A stretch of DNA of 64,000 bases from Geosiphon pyriformis (lineage: Eukaryota; Glomeromycota; Glomeromycetes; Archaeosporales; Geosiphonaceae). Position 1 is the first letter of the stretch. Each line of letters starts with the position of its first letter. Both the position numbers and the translations under genes were made by a program. The notes beneath the pieces were generated by a model that had not been told where the DNA came from, did no database searches, and saw nothing but the letters and a program-made list of their open reading frames with translations. The stretch covers positions 76,351 to 140,350 of the forward strand of contig JAAOMT010000597.1 in NCBI GenBank assembly GCA_016748015.1. The letters are read 5' to 3'. Of the stretch, positions 47,098-58,663 are shown one piece after another.

Positions 47098-48084
47098 TGT
47101 TACTAGACAAAATTAGAGATATTATTTAGCATGAAATTATTGTTATAATTCCATTCATTAATTAACATATATTATCATTTCAAATTATTACTTATTACAT
47201 TAGCAAAATATCCAAAATTATCATTTAATTAATAACTCAATGTGTATATGACACAAATGTAACCTAATTGCAATGATCAATCATGCAATACCCCGAACTA
47301 TGTAACATTCAAAAAGTTCACCGAAATTTGTAGAAATTTGCCAAAATAATTGATAGTTCACCAAAATATCTAATAGTTCGCAGAAATAACTTGTAGTTTG
47401 CCAAAATGTATCTTTAGTTCAGTGAAATTGTAGAAAATAGCAAAGTTCGAATTCACAGAATAGTGTTACAACAAGTTGTATAAAAGAAGAGTGTTTCTCT
47501 TCGAGAAAATGTATCTTACTTCAGATTTAATAATTAGAATCATTCTTTACACACAAAAACAAAATAAATATCATATAAATTTAAAAAGCCAAATTCTTAA
47601 ATTATTTCTCTTGAAATTAACCAATTCCTACTAACAGTTTTGAAATTGATTAGCTACCAATTTCAGTAGACTGTTAAAACACTTCTAGGCCTGGATCCAA
47701 AATGACTTCCATAAATTATCAGTTTTACTTTTTTTTTTACATTTCTTTTATTTTCTTTCTTTTCTTATTATAAATCATTTGGGTAGCCTACAGATGAGAA
47801 TTTCTGTAGAAGAGTTGACTTTTACAGCAAAGTAACTACACATTTTTAGTGAGCTTCCAGATGAGCAATTCCTGGGAAAGGGTTGACGTTTACTACAACG
47901 TAACTATACAAAGTAACTGGCACGGAATTGGCCATTCTACTTATAAGCCCAGCAGTTCAAATTATAGGAGATAATTTGAAAATAAATTCAGTTACTGGAG
48001 GTTCAACCACATCCAGAAAACGTGAATTCACAGCAAACAGGTATCAACAACATTTAAGAAAAGAGACCAAAAACCTCCAGTAAC
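47098..48084 (+). repeat. Element G 5' LTR, 987 bp
   Basis: TGTTACTAGAC to CCAGTAACA. Contains a run of degenerate units around AGTTCGCCAAAAT/GAAATT at 47310-47430. Differences from the 3' copy over the first 370 bases are almost all transitions. Confidence 0.95.
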
Positions 48085-48130
48085 ATTTGGTGCTCTTTCA
48101 CGGAAACAACACAGCAAAAACAAATTCAAA

Positions 48131-49530
48131 GTGGCAACCACACCAGACACAACAACTCTAGAGTACTACCAGTCAATTTACACCCACTGCAAGCAAAGAT
48201 TCAACATTCCAGACGGAATTGAAGTTGTCAAGAAATCAGTATACCAATACATTGAAAACCACATCAACAATTATCTTTTTGGAAATTACAATATTTCAGA
48301 AGTTAGAAGCAACCTTTATAATAATTTAGCACACTATTTATAGTTGGGAACTGAAGACCTTAACAATAAAACACTTGCCACTTACTTTCAAGAACTTAAT
48401 TTTAACATTATCAAGTACTGTGAAGAAACATATCCAGTACAGTCTCAATACTCTATTGATTTTGAATTGGAAACAGAAACAAGCAACAAAGGCAAACACA
48501 AATTAAAGCAATACTCAAAAACCACCCCAAATACTCCAATACTACCAAAAACAATTGCCAAACACTTACAAACACCTAAACAAGGAACAAGTTCAAAACT
48601 CCCACTCACCATCACACCTTTTCCAGCTTTACTTGCACAAGCACAAACACTTAATTCACTCTTAAATTGATTTGTGAGACCAGAAGATTTTACATCACTC
48701 AGAAATCCCACCAGACAGCAAGAACCCCTTCAAACTAGTTCCAATCTTCTTGATTTTCTAGCTGAGAATCAAAGTGAACACTTTGAGACAACAGTGAACG
48801 AAGAAAACAACTCTGAAATAACTGAAAAAAAATCAATAGACAGTGAAAACAAAGAAGACAAAATGACAGCATACATCACAAAAATTCCTGAATTTAATGG
48901 AGAAAACATTGAGACTAGTCCCCAAGAATGGCTCAATCAAGTTACTAAAGCTGGATATGCAAATGGATGGAATGCTGCCAGAATGTTAAGAACAATTTCC
49001 TACTTTCTCAAAAGAACAGCAGGAGAATGATTTGAAAACTTGGCCACTCTATTCAATGATTGAGACACTTTCAAAGCAGCCTTTCTTGAACAGTTCACTG
49101 ACAATAATACCTCTATCACTCTTTGAAATCGGTTTTGCAATATTAAACAAGAATCCTCCGAATCTGTTATGACTTATATTGGGAAATTTAACAAACTTCT
49201 TAGACAAATTTGCCAACTCAAAACAAACAATTATTATTCCGATGCTCAAATCTTGGATTAATTTATCACTGGTCTAAAAGATAAACTAATTAAAAAGGTT
49301 TACCCACATGCCCCAGAAGATTTAAACTCTGCCATACAGCATGTGAAAAGATACAAAATGGCCATGGAAGAGGCCAATCGCACAAAACTTGTGAATTTGG
49401 CAATTGGAGAAACCAGCTCAGCAGCTAAGGAAAAAATTGACCAACTCACAAAGAAGTTTGAAAATTATTTCACCAATCAACAACAACAACAACTCCAAAG
49501 ATATCAACCATCTCAAAGACAAAATTAAAA
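48131..49530 (+). pseudogene. Element G gag
   Basis: Starts at GTG 48131 in AAAGTGGCAACC; no in-frame ATG lies between the primer site and this codon. N-terminal TTPDTTTLEYYQSIYTHC and HINNYLFGNYNISEVRSN; linker with KTTPNTPILPKTIAKHLQT; capsid-like core ITKIPEFNGENIETSPQEW, FKAAFLEQFTDNNTS and SVMTYIGKFNKLLRQICQL; then EKIDQLTKKFENYFTNQ and a poly-Gln run. Stops (about 48341, 48668, 49028, 49258, 49526) interrupt one constant frame. The zinc knuckle follows at about 49560-49605. Confidence 0.88.
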
Positions 49531-50011
49531 TAACTTTGCACCACTTTCTAATAACCAGCCTCAGAATTGCCATTACTGTGGAATCTCTGGCCACTGGAAA
49601 GAGATTGCAGAAAGCTACAACAAGACCAACAAAATAAGAGTAATCAACATTATCCTCCACCACAGCAATTTTATTATCAACCACCACTACCAGCTTACTA
49701 TCCACCAAGACCCCAATACCAAAATAATTATTATCAGCCCGCCCTACAGCCAATCCAACAGCAATACCAACAACCACCCACACAACATTATCAAGTACCT
49801 GCTCTTAGACTTTATGACCTATTCTATACCTGTGAAAACGTCCTACAAAACCCAATTTTACAACCTTTGAAGATTCAATACATTGGAAAGCTCACAGAAC
49901 TGAAATTTCAACAATTTTCAGACCAAATTTCTTCAATAATTTTGGATTATTATCTGGAAATTACAGACAGTACTTGGACTTCGACAGAGCTCAGTCTTGA
50001 GGAGGAGATTA
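49531..50011 (+). pseudogene. Element G zinc knuckle and fused Pol-end tail
   Basis: The knuckle CHYCGISGHWK is in the gag frame, but its last Cys (RDC) is one frame over, because one A of the run near 49600 is missing compared with F (60570). After a Pro/Tyr/Gln-rich part (YYQPPLPAYYPPRPQYQ) the frame continues with LYDLFYTCENVLQNP, QYIGKLTELKFQQFSDQI and LEEEIML. This resembles the C-terminal end of Pol in H (NQLGKMTNAQFEELQTQI), so protease to integrase have been deleted around 49800. Confidence 0.75.
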
Positions 50012-50999
50012 TGTTACCAGACGAAATTAGAAATATTATTTAGCATGAAATTATTGTTATAATTCCCATTATTAATTAACATATATTATCGTTTCAAATT
50101 ATTATTTATTATATTAGCAAAATGTCCAAAATTATCATTTAATTAATAACTCAATATGTATATGACACAAATGTAACCTAATTGCAATGATCAATCATGC
50201 AATACCCCGAACTATGTAACATTCAAAAAGTTCACCGAAATTTGTAGAAATTTGCCAAAATAATTGATAGTTCACCAAAATATCTAATAGTTCGCAGAAA
50301 TAACTTGTAGTTTGCCAAAATGTATTTTTAGTTCAGTGAAATTGTAGAAAATAGCAAAGTTCGAGTTCACAAAATAGTGTTATAACAAATTGTATAAAAG
50401 AAAAGTGTCTCTCTTCGAGAAAATGTATCTTACTTCAGATTTAATAATTAGAATCATTCTTTACACACAAAAACAAAATAAATATCATATAAATTCAAAA
50501 AGCCAAATTCTTAAATTATTTCCCTTGAAATTAACCAATTCCTACTAACAGTTTTGAAATTGATTAGCTACCAATTTCAGTAGACTGTTAAAACACTTCC
50601 AGGCCTAGATCTGAAACAACTTCTATAAATCATCAGTTTTACTTTTTCTTTTACATTTCTTTTATTCTCTTTCTTTTCTTATTATAAATCATTTGGGTAG
50701 CCTACAGACGAGAATTCCTGTAGAAGAGTTGACTTTCACAGCAAAGTAACTACACATTTTTAGTGAGCTTCCAGATGAGCAATTTCTGGGAAAGGGTTGA
50801 CATTTACTACAACATAACTATACAAAATAACTGGCATGGAATTGGTCATTCCACTTATAAGCCTAGCAGTTCAAATTATAAGAGATAATTTGATGATAAA
50901 TTCAGTTACTAAAGGTTCAACCACATCCAAAAAATGTGAATTGACAGCAAACAGGTATCAACAACATTTAAGAAAAGAGACCAAAAACCTTTAGTAATA
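50012..50999 (+). repeat. Element G 3' LTR, 988 bp
   Basis: TGTTACCAGAC to TTAGTAATA. Collinear with 47098-48084 throughout. It is followed directly by TTGT and by the resumed dUTPase-linker sequence of H. Confidence 0.95.
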
Positions 51000-51003
51000 T
51001 TGT

Positions 51004-51260
51004 TGTTATTACCAATTTGAATGGAGCTGGAACTAGTGTTTTTGTCATTGTCATTGTTGGAGTTTGAATCAGGATCAAATAGTAATTCTGATTCTGATGT
51101 GCAGCTGCTGATTGGTTTCTCTTCTTCTAGAATTATGTAGATCATGTGGATCAGTGGATTGTAAATGAGGTCACACTCATTACAATATTGAAAGTCATAT
51201 GGGATTAAGCAATGGTCACATAATCAAGTGTTTAGCTGTGCTAACCACTCTTTCTGTTCC
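51004..51260 (-). pseudogene. Element H CxxC module and linker before dUTPase
   Basis: Continuation of the H polyprotein beyond insert G: CDHC-x8-CNEC (about 51220-51170), with one of the extra inner Cys of A and I replaced by Tyr, followed by MIYIILEEEKPISSC and an Asp/Asn/Ser-rich linker. It is in frame with 46268-47097 when G and one TTGT copy are removed (3906 bases, a multiple of three). Confidence 0.75.
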
Positions 51261-51539
51261 TTTCTGGTCAGTGCTAAATTTTGATAATGTTTGTGGAAGT
51301 CTTTTGAATTGGTTTCAATGTTAAAGAAAGCATCTGGGTTTGGGACTAGAATAATGTTGACTGGTTCTGGAGGATTGTTCTTGATTTCCAAGATTTTGCT
51401 GGATGTGGTGCCTTCTACTTTGGCATTTACCATCCACCAAATTTTGTCTTTGTCGTGTGGGTATCCGTCCAGATGAGAGATCACTCGGTGCCAAGCGGCA
51501 GTTATTGGCATGCCACAACTCATCCAGTCACTGATGAGG

Positions 51540-51815
51540 ATTATGTACTGGCATGAAGTGTCACACATTCCTTCTTGACCAGGAATGTCGTTCCACATTC
51601 TTTTGTTGAACAACTGTTTGCCACAAATGAGACATAGTTCATTGTTCCACTTGCCTTGTCTTTTTGGGTAGCCATACCATTTGTGGTGGCAAGACTTGCA
51701 ATAATAGTGGATTCACATTTATTAATCTTCATCTGGTGCGACTCAAGCTCCCATGGAAGAAAGTTTCTTCTCACAATTTTTGTATTTGAGTGGTATGTGT
51801 GGTGGTTGTGACAGT
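51540..51815 (-). pseudogene. Element H Cys-rich module
   Basis: KYKNCEKKLSSMGA, HYYCKSCHHKWYGYPKRQ, ELCLICGKQLFNKRMWND and GMCDTSC, in the same frame as protease and dUTPase, with three stops in the first half. Spacing matches A and I. Downstream sequence ISDWMSCGMPITAAWHRV is also shared with I. Confidence 0.68.
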
Positions 51816-52099
51816 GGCTCATGGATGGAGTACAAACTTGTCCAGCCATTGGTTACTTGAGATGTGTTGGTGATTTGTTCAGGTGGCTTGTCTTCCTTTT
51901 TTTCTTTTTCTTTTTCTTTCCAGCTGGTTGTTGGTATGAATTCACTTTCATTATCTTCGTTCCAAGTGTCAATAGTGGTTTCCCAGGTATGTTCTTTTTT
52001 TTGCTTTTTTTTTTCATGGTCATCTTCGTTCCAGGTGAGTATAGACAGCAGTTCATTGTGGTTGACGTCAGCCCATGAAACCTGATACACTTCCTATAT

Positions 52100-52840
52100 T
52101 GGTTTCTTTGCTTCCTCCTCAAATTCGATCAGTGGCTGCAAGTTGGTTGGTTTAAAGTAGCCACATACTGCTGGTGCCCAAGTATGTTAACTATTTTGGC
52201 TCAGTTGGAGCTCTTGCATTGTCCAATCAAGTACGGCATTTGTTTTAAATAGCCAATCATTTCCAACAAGAGCTTAGTACTGAGTGGCTTCCATCACAAA
52301 GCCTTTAATGGGTACTATGATGCCATTAATTTTGATAGATAGGTTGTCTATTTCGCCTATTGGAGTTTTGGTCACTCCATCAGCTATAATGATTCTTGCA
52401 CTGGCAGTTCAGTCAACTCGGCAACCTAATTAATCTATGAATTGCTTTGTTATGATGCTGCCAGCTAATTCACTATCTAAGATCAGTTTGATGACATGGC
52501 CATCAATTTTGGCATTTGTATACATGGTGGTAATTGGCTTCTCTTCAAAAGCTGCTCTACTGAACAACGGGATTTTGATTGTTTCTTCCAAGTCAAAGAG
52601 AAAGATGGCTGCAAGCAATTTGTCATTGGTGACAGTTGCTGATGGAATGTTATTGGTAAGTGCTTGTTGTTGGTTGGATCCTGAATTGTTGGTGGTGACA
52701 TCTTCTGGGGTAACCAGGAGACTTAAATAGTTCTGGGAATTTGGGTTTTGGGTGATATTGGTACCTGAATTCTGAGAACGCGATCCTGATAGTGCGTGAG
52801 AAGAACTGGGGATTGGTTGGTAGACAACCATCGCTGATCT
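52100..52840 (-). pseudogene. Element H aspartic protease
   Basis: LLAAIFLFDLEETIKIPLF, then IKLILDSELAGSII near 52480: the catalytic Asp is kept but the following Gly and Ser of DSGS are Glu and Leu, both explained by single transitions. VMEATQY and ALVGNDWLFKTNAVLDW follow, as in A and I. An acidic, Lys-rich linker (51860-52090) leads to the Cys module. Confidence 0.78.
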
Positions 52841-52849
52841 CCAGTTTTG

Positions 52850-54952
52850 TTGTGTTATTCTTGGTCTTTGGGTTCTGTGTTAAGGTAAGTTTTGAGGTGG
52901 TGTTTAAATGGTTTGAGGTTGATAGATTACTTGTGACTGCAGTTGATATATTACAGATGGCTGCAGTTGATATATTGCTGGTGGTTACAGTTGATAAACT
53001 GGGGTCTGATATACTGGTGCTTGATAAATTGGCTGCTGTGTCATTGGCAGGTAAGTGTTTTGGTATTGATCTTGATTTTAATATTGATTCTGAGTTTGGA
53101 ATCGAGGATTGGGGTTTTAATGTTGATTTCCCGATCATTGGTTATAAGTATTATAGTTGGCTCTTATGTGATCTTGTTTACCACAGTTGTAATAGACACG
53201 TGTTTCCTACTGCCATAGTTGATTAATTGATAATGATGGATGTGCTTGATTTTGGAAATGATTGGCATTTCCCTGATTACTGCATTTTTGGAGAGGTTAA
53301 TAAATGAACTGATAGTTGTTAGCTAAGTATCCCTCAATTTTTTGATTGATGGTATTACTGATTTGCTTCAATTTGGAATCCAAATCAGATCATCCATTTA
53401 TTACTAAATTTACAGCTTGAGCATAGTTAGCTTCTAGCTCAGCTGATTCAAAATCTCTGGCATGTGTGACTATGGCTTGAAGGTTGGCTGGGTGTAATGG
53501 GCATACGTGTTGCAAAATGCTACTGCACAGGCCATGAATAAACTGGTTGAGGATCTGGGGTTCTGTAAAATACACGGCATCAATGACTTGAATTTGGCAT
53601 AAGACTTTATAAAAGCATCCTAGGTATATTGTGACTGCTTCAGTATTATTCTGTTTGATGGTGGTAAAAGTATTGGCTAAACGATTAATACTGTTATTAT
53701 TGCTAAAATATTCCAGAAAAGCAGTTTTGAATTGTTGGAATGTTTGTAGTTTGGTGGCTAAACTCTGGTACCAAGAATTGGCAGTTTCTTTAAGAAAGTA
53801 TGGTATCACCTGTAGGGCTCTAGTATCATCCTAATTGTTTGCTATGATGGCCTTAAAGACATCATTGATCTATGCTTGAGTGTTGTTTTCTTCACCAGTT
53901 AAGTTTTCTAACTTTACAATGGGTGTGTAGGCCATTTGGTTTACATTTAGTTGTTGTGGTGGCTGCTGTAGCAGTTATTGTTGCAGTGGTGATTGCTAAG
54001 ATGGTCCTTATGGCTGATAGATTTGTGAATTCGGTTGTTAAGGTGGCTGCTGAATGGGTTTGACTATTGGATCAATTGGTAGATGATCAATGATGATATT
54101 TGGAGGTACATTTGGCTGATTAATTAAATTGGGGTTCTAATTGTTTTGATTTTGCTGAGTTTTAATATTTGGAGTTTCAATTTCTGGATTTTCTATGTTT
54201 GAATTTTGTGGAGTTTGAATGTTCGGGGTTCCAAATTTCGAGTTTTCTGAAATCAGGTTTTGGTAAGTGAATCCTTGATCTTTACTTCTTTTCTCTTCTT
54301 TCTTTGATAATTCTCATAGAGTAGTGGCTCCGAAATTTGGTTGGGGTAGTGGTAATCAAATTTCTGATGGCGTTGGGGATCGTAATTTAAATCCTTCAAA
54401 ATACGCGCCATATGGTCCTAGTAAGTCTTCTTTCTATTGGTTGCTTTGGAACTGAAATCTTCCAAATGTTGATATTGCATTTGATGTAGATGCGTCTGCT
54501 GATAAAATGTTGATGGTGCTTCCAAGTATGTAGTAATATGATGGAGCAGTTGGTGATTCTACTCTGTGTTTCTTCCAACTAGGTAACTGTATTTTTTTTG
54601 GTGTTGCTGCTGGTGTTTGTATTCTTCCTTTATCTTTGTCTGCATAGGTAATGAAAAATTGTTGTTGCATGTATCTTTCAATGGTTTGATTGATTTTTTT
54701 GATGATTGGGGCGAAACTGTGATTTTTTGGTAAGCTGGTGTGTTGAAATAATTTTTTATAGAAATTTTCTCTTGTTGACTCAATATTAACGGTTCCTTCT
54801 AAACAGTTTGTGATTTTATCATTAACGTAATAGTTAAAAGCTGATTCGACTGGATAGTGATTACTGTTTAATCTTAATTGTTGGCTGTATTGTTGAAACA
54901 AGGATTTTGTGAATCCTAAGTGGTTGGCTCCTATGTTTTCTGATTCTGTCAC
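52850..54952 (-). pseudogene. Element H gag
   Basis: The N-terminal domain opens at GTG 54952 (AAAGTGACAGAA) and reads LGFTKSLFQQYSQQL, SAFNYYVNDKI, NHSFAPIIKKINQTIERY and IQLPSWKKHRV. A linker with PNIQTPQNSN-type repeats follows. The capsid core is at 53390-53809 (IPYFLKETANSWYQSL, FLEYFSNNNSINRLANTF, EPQILNQFIHGLCSSIL). A knuckle-like YYNCGKQDHI lies near 53190. Then comes a long Gln/Tyr/Pro tail with repeated IYQLQP/VYQTP units. Stops but no frameshift. Confidence 0.82.
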
Positions 54953-54993
54953 TTTTAGATTTGTGTTGGTACTGATTCTCTGTAGGATTATAC

Positions 54994-55009
54994 CTTACAG
55001 GAAGCACCA
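54994..55009 (-). other. Element H primer-binding site
   Basis: Minus strand TGGTGCTTCCTGTAAG two bases inside the 5' LTR; one base differs from A (TGGTGCTCCC). Supports a shared or closely similar tRNA primer. Confidence 0.7.
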
Positions 55010-55011
55010 AA

Positions 55012-55976
55012 TGTTATAGGTGGTGTCTTTGGGGTTCTGAGTGAATAACAAACCTGTAACTTGGTACGCAAAGTGATTGGTGATGATAATCTGAAGATAT
55101 TTTATCTGAAGGTTTTCTAATCAAGTTCTTTGTATAATGGACAGAGATTCAATGGTAACAGTTTATCAGTAATTTTCTGAAACCATAGTTTTGTCAATTG
55201 CTTGCTCAGCTTGATGGTTGATGATTCTCCTGGTATAATATCCTTTGTAAGTGTATACCAATGCTGTTTTCTGACGTCAGTTCCTCCATAAGTTCTTCAA
55301 GAATATGTATTGTTTAAGCAAGTTTATTCCTTCGTAAGTCCTCCAAGAGTAAGTATTGTTAAGTAAGTTTTATTCCTCCGTAAGTCTTCCAAGAGTAAAT
55401 TTTTTAATCAAGTTAGCAGACAACAAAAAAAATAAAGAAAAAATAAAAGAGAAAATAAGAAATAAGCCAAAGTGATTTGCAAGTTAGTATCCTGTTAATA
55501 ACTGTGATCAAGAGCTATTGTTCCAATATGGTTAAGTATCTATTACTATCAACATGAAGTGTTGATAGTGAAGAATGAATTTAATATAGCAAATAATTAT
55601 TTATTTGAGGATTGTGGTAACTAAGCTAAGAATTCTTGGTGTTGATTCTGTTTTTTCTGCTTCTAACGCTACTGCTATATATACATATTTAAGATTTCTT
55701 AATTTTTCAATTCCTTACAACAGAAATCCTGGGATTTCTGGAATCCTGCAATTTCTGATGAGAGGAATCCTGCAATTCTGGAATCCTGCAATTCCTTGCC
55801 AGAGAATCCTGAAACTCCTGGAATCCTGCAATTCCTTGCCAAAGAATTCTGAAACTTCTGGAATCCTGCAATTCCTCTGAGAGGAATTCTAGAATTCCAC
55901 ATTTATTATGTCTACTTCTAATTGGCTAATCTCTACTTGCTAATAATAATATACTTCCTCTATTCTATAAGTAATA
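55012..55976 (-). repeat. Element H 5' LTR, 965 bp
   Basis: TGTTATAG to AGTAATA. Longer than the 3' LTR by about 79 bases, because the GGAATCCTGCAATTCC subrepeat block (about 55720-55900) has more units here. Hairpin arms at 55545-55554 and 55560-55569 are perfect. Confidence 0.92.
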
Positions 55977-56620
55977 CTAGTTCACATTGGTACAGCTGGT
56001 AGTTCTGTTCTTTGGTCATCAGCCCAAGAAAGCTGATAGATTTCGATGGCTGGTAGTACTGGATTTTCCTCAAATTCGAAGATAGGTCTTTGGTTAGTGC
56101 TGGGTTTTTGGAAGTGGCCACAGGTGGCTGGAATTCTGGTCTGGTGGCCATTATAATTGATTAAAAGCTCTTGAATAGTCCAGTTTAGGGTGGTGTTGGC
56201 TTTTGTTAACCAGTTATTCCTTACTAATGCTTGATATTGTGTAGCATCCATTACTAATACTTTTGTAGGTATTACTATGCCGTTAATTTCGAAAGGAAAT
56301 GAGTCAATTTTGCCATAAGACAGCTTTGTACTTTCATCGGCTGTTATGATTTGGGATGTTGTAGTACAATCAACTTTGAAACCCAGTTGGTTTACTAGTT
56401 GAAGTATTATGATGCTTCCAGTAGATCCGCTATTTAAGATAAGTTTGATTGGGATATTGTTTACAGTAGCTTTTGTATACATAGCAGTGATTGGGTGTTT
56501 TTTGTTCAATGTTGCTCCACTGAACATAGCCTTGTTTTCCTCTAATTTAAAAGAAAAAATAGCTGTGAGGCTACTATCTTCAGTGGCAACTGCTGGTGAT
56601 ATTGTTTGGCTCAATTTGTT
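55977..56620 (-). pseudogene. Element I aspartic protease
   Basis: Reads LTAIFSFKLEENKAMF, then IKLILNSGSTGSII (about 56440) with Asn where the catalytic Asp belongs, VNQLGFKVDCT, GKIDSFPFEINGIVIPTKV, VMDATQYQALVRNNWL and PATCGHFQKPS. The open frame (211 codons) ends at a stop in the target site where H was inserted; the next part, the Cys module, resumes left of 41726. Confidence 0.82.
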
Positions 56621-56999
56621 AGAAGAATTTTTGGTTCTGTTTATGTTTCTACCATTATTGTTTTTGATGATCAGATTTTCCAGTATATTAAGGTAAGTTT
56701 GTTAATAATTTTGGTAGTTTGGATTGGTTTGCTGACTGGTTTTGGCACAGTTTGGATTCCTCTGGACCAATGCGTTCTGGTTCCATATGGGCTGATTTCG
56801 GGGCTCAAAATGCCAATTCAGGTTGGCTATCATGAATTATTGCTGGTAAGTTCTTTGATTTTGATATGTGGTAGAATATTGGCATAGTATTGGCGTGTAC
56901 TGGTTTTTGAGCATTTGGGGTGGTGCATAATAATTATTTTTATGTGTTTCCTGCATCATTCACGTTTGATATTAACTAATTAAATGTTCTATGCATTTG

Positions 57000-58615
57000 C
57001 AAAAATGGCAGACGTGTGTTTCTGTTCTGAATTCTTGGTGTAATGAGCAATTATTTCGACTGTTGCTGACTTTCTGGCTGTGTCTTTGGGGTGGTTAGTA
57101 TGTATTTTTTTTTAAATTTGAGATGAGGTAATTTTCTATTTTCTTAGAGAGTTTCTCCCCTAATTGTGTTACTCTTTTTTTTAATGTTTCTGTCTTATTT
57201 TTCTCCATTACCATGTTAACTATTTGACTATGATTAGCTTTTTTCTCAACTGATTCAAGGGCTTTGGTGAGTGTAATGGCTTCTGGTAAAGAATTAGAGT
57301 GGACAGAGCATACTCTTCCTAAAATGCTGTTTTTTAATCCTCTAATAAACTGATTTAAAACCTGAGGATCAGTGTAGTATCCTTGTTTAATTGCTTCAAT
57401 CTGATGGCAAATTTGATTGAATCGAGCAAGATATTGGGTAACAGTTTCACCAGTACCTTGCTTGATTGTATTGAATTTGTTCTGTAGTTGAATTATGGCA
57501 TTTGAGTTGCTAAAATACTCCAGAAGTGCATTTTTAAATTTGGTGAAGCTCGTGAGTTTTGTTTCTAGGCTTTGATACCATAAGTTGGCTGTGTCTTTCA
57601 GGAAAAAAGGTAATGTTTGAATTGCTCTTTGGTTGTTCCAGTTATTTGTCTGGATGACTTTTTGTGCTTTTTTGAGCCATATGTGCACGTTCATTTCTTC
57701 TTTTTCTCTTGAGAAATCTGTTAGTCTTGCAATGTATGGTGTGGCTATTTTGTCACCGTTTTCTGTTAGTGGGCTTATTGGTCTAAGAGGAGGTGGAATG
57801 ATATTTCTTTGAGTGTTCCTAAAGGTGGCTTCCCTTATATCCAGTTCTTTCTCTTGATCACAAGTTTCTTGGTTTCTGGACTGGCTGCTTGTTCCAGTGA
57901 CCAGTCTTGTGATTATTTTTTCACTGATCTCTTTTTTGGATTTTGATTCAGACTCCTCTTCATGGTTTTCAAAACCTGTTCCAAATTTTGGTTGAAAAAG
58001 AAAGTTTTAGAATAGTGATAAATATTCTCCTGTAATTGGTATGTCTCTCCAGTTACATTGTTTAATTTTATCAATATAACTAGAAGTTCTTGGCATTTGT
58101 GGAGTTGATGTTGATGATGATGCAGCTCCTAATGGAATTTGTATCTTATTTTCTGGTGAAAAATGGTATGATTTATTTTCTGGTGAATAAATACATTGTT
58201 TTTTTATTGATTAAGTGACAGTTTTTTTTGGTGTTTGAGCAGGTATTCCTAGTTTTTGCTGGTTACTTTCCTGATTAGTTTCTAAATTTTCTTTGGTTTT
58301 GTTGGCACATTCCCTAATGTTTTTTGTAAATATTGAAAAATTTTTGTTGGTGTATTGCTCAATTTTTCGATGGATTTTGACAATAGTTATGGCTATTACT
58401 GCTACTTCCTTTCTAAGTTTTGCATCATGTGGTTCTTCTTTCTTTCCTATATAATAATTTATTCTGGCATTAATATAATAAGTGAGGGCAGATTCTGCTA
58501 GACAACACCCTCTTGGTAATCCAAGATCATTTTGATTTTGTGTGTAAATAGCATGGCAGAATTTAAGAACAGTAAGGTTAGGGATTTTTGTTACCACTTT
58601 TGTCTCTTTTTTTTT
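57000..58615 (-). pseudogene. Element I gag
   Basis: N-terminal domain from GTG 58597 (AAAGTGGTAAC): LTVLKFCHAIYTQNQND, LAESALTYYINARINYYIG. The capsid core at 57095-57694 is open for 200 codons: HIWLKKAQKVIQTNNWNN, PFFLKDTANLWYQSLETK, LLEYFSNSNAIIQLQNKF, DPQVLNQFIRGLKNSIL and a coiled-coil-like LKKRVTQLGEKLSKKIENY. A partial knuckle (HVCHFCKCIEH) lies near 57010. One of the least damaged gag copies. Confidence 0.85.
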
Positions 58616-58663
58616 AGCAATAAATTATTGTTAATTATTATTTTCTTTTTGATTTTCTTTTTT

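Larger units (their letters stand above)
47098..50999 (+). mobile_element. Element G: gag-only, non-autonomous LTR element
   Basis: Complete plus-strand element: LTRs 47098-48084 and 50012-50999 (987 and 988 bp), primer site TGGTGCTC at 48087, polypurine tract GAGGAGGAGATTA before the 3' LTR, and TTGT on both flanks (47094-47097, 51000-51003). The interior of 1.9 kb codes only for Gag plus a Pol-end tail. It must borrow RT and integrase from a relative, probably F-type elements. It is the innermost, youngest insert of the nest. Confidence 0.93.
41726..55976 (-). mobile_element. Element H: dUTPase-encoding Gypsy element (split by G)
   Basis: LTRs at 41726-42611 (3') and 55012-55976 (5'). The flanks CTGG (41722-41725) and CTAG (55977-55980) differ by one transition and fit a 4-base target duplication in the pol of I. 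Gag, protease, Cys modules and dUTPase all share one minus-strand frame; the frame changes once, between RT and integrase. With G removed the interior is about 8.5 kb, similar to A, of which H is a close relative at protein level. Confidence 0.92.

Noticed and set aside
51821..52085. Plus-strand Phe-rich frames resembling membrane proteins
   Set aside because: They are the reverse strand of the Lys/Glu-rich linker of element H Pol.
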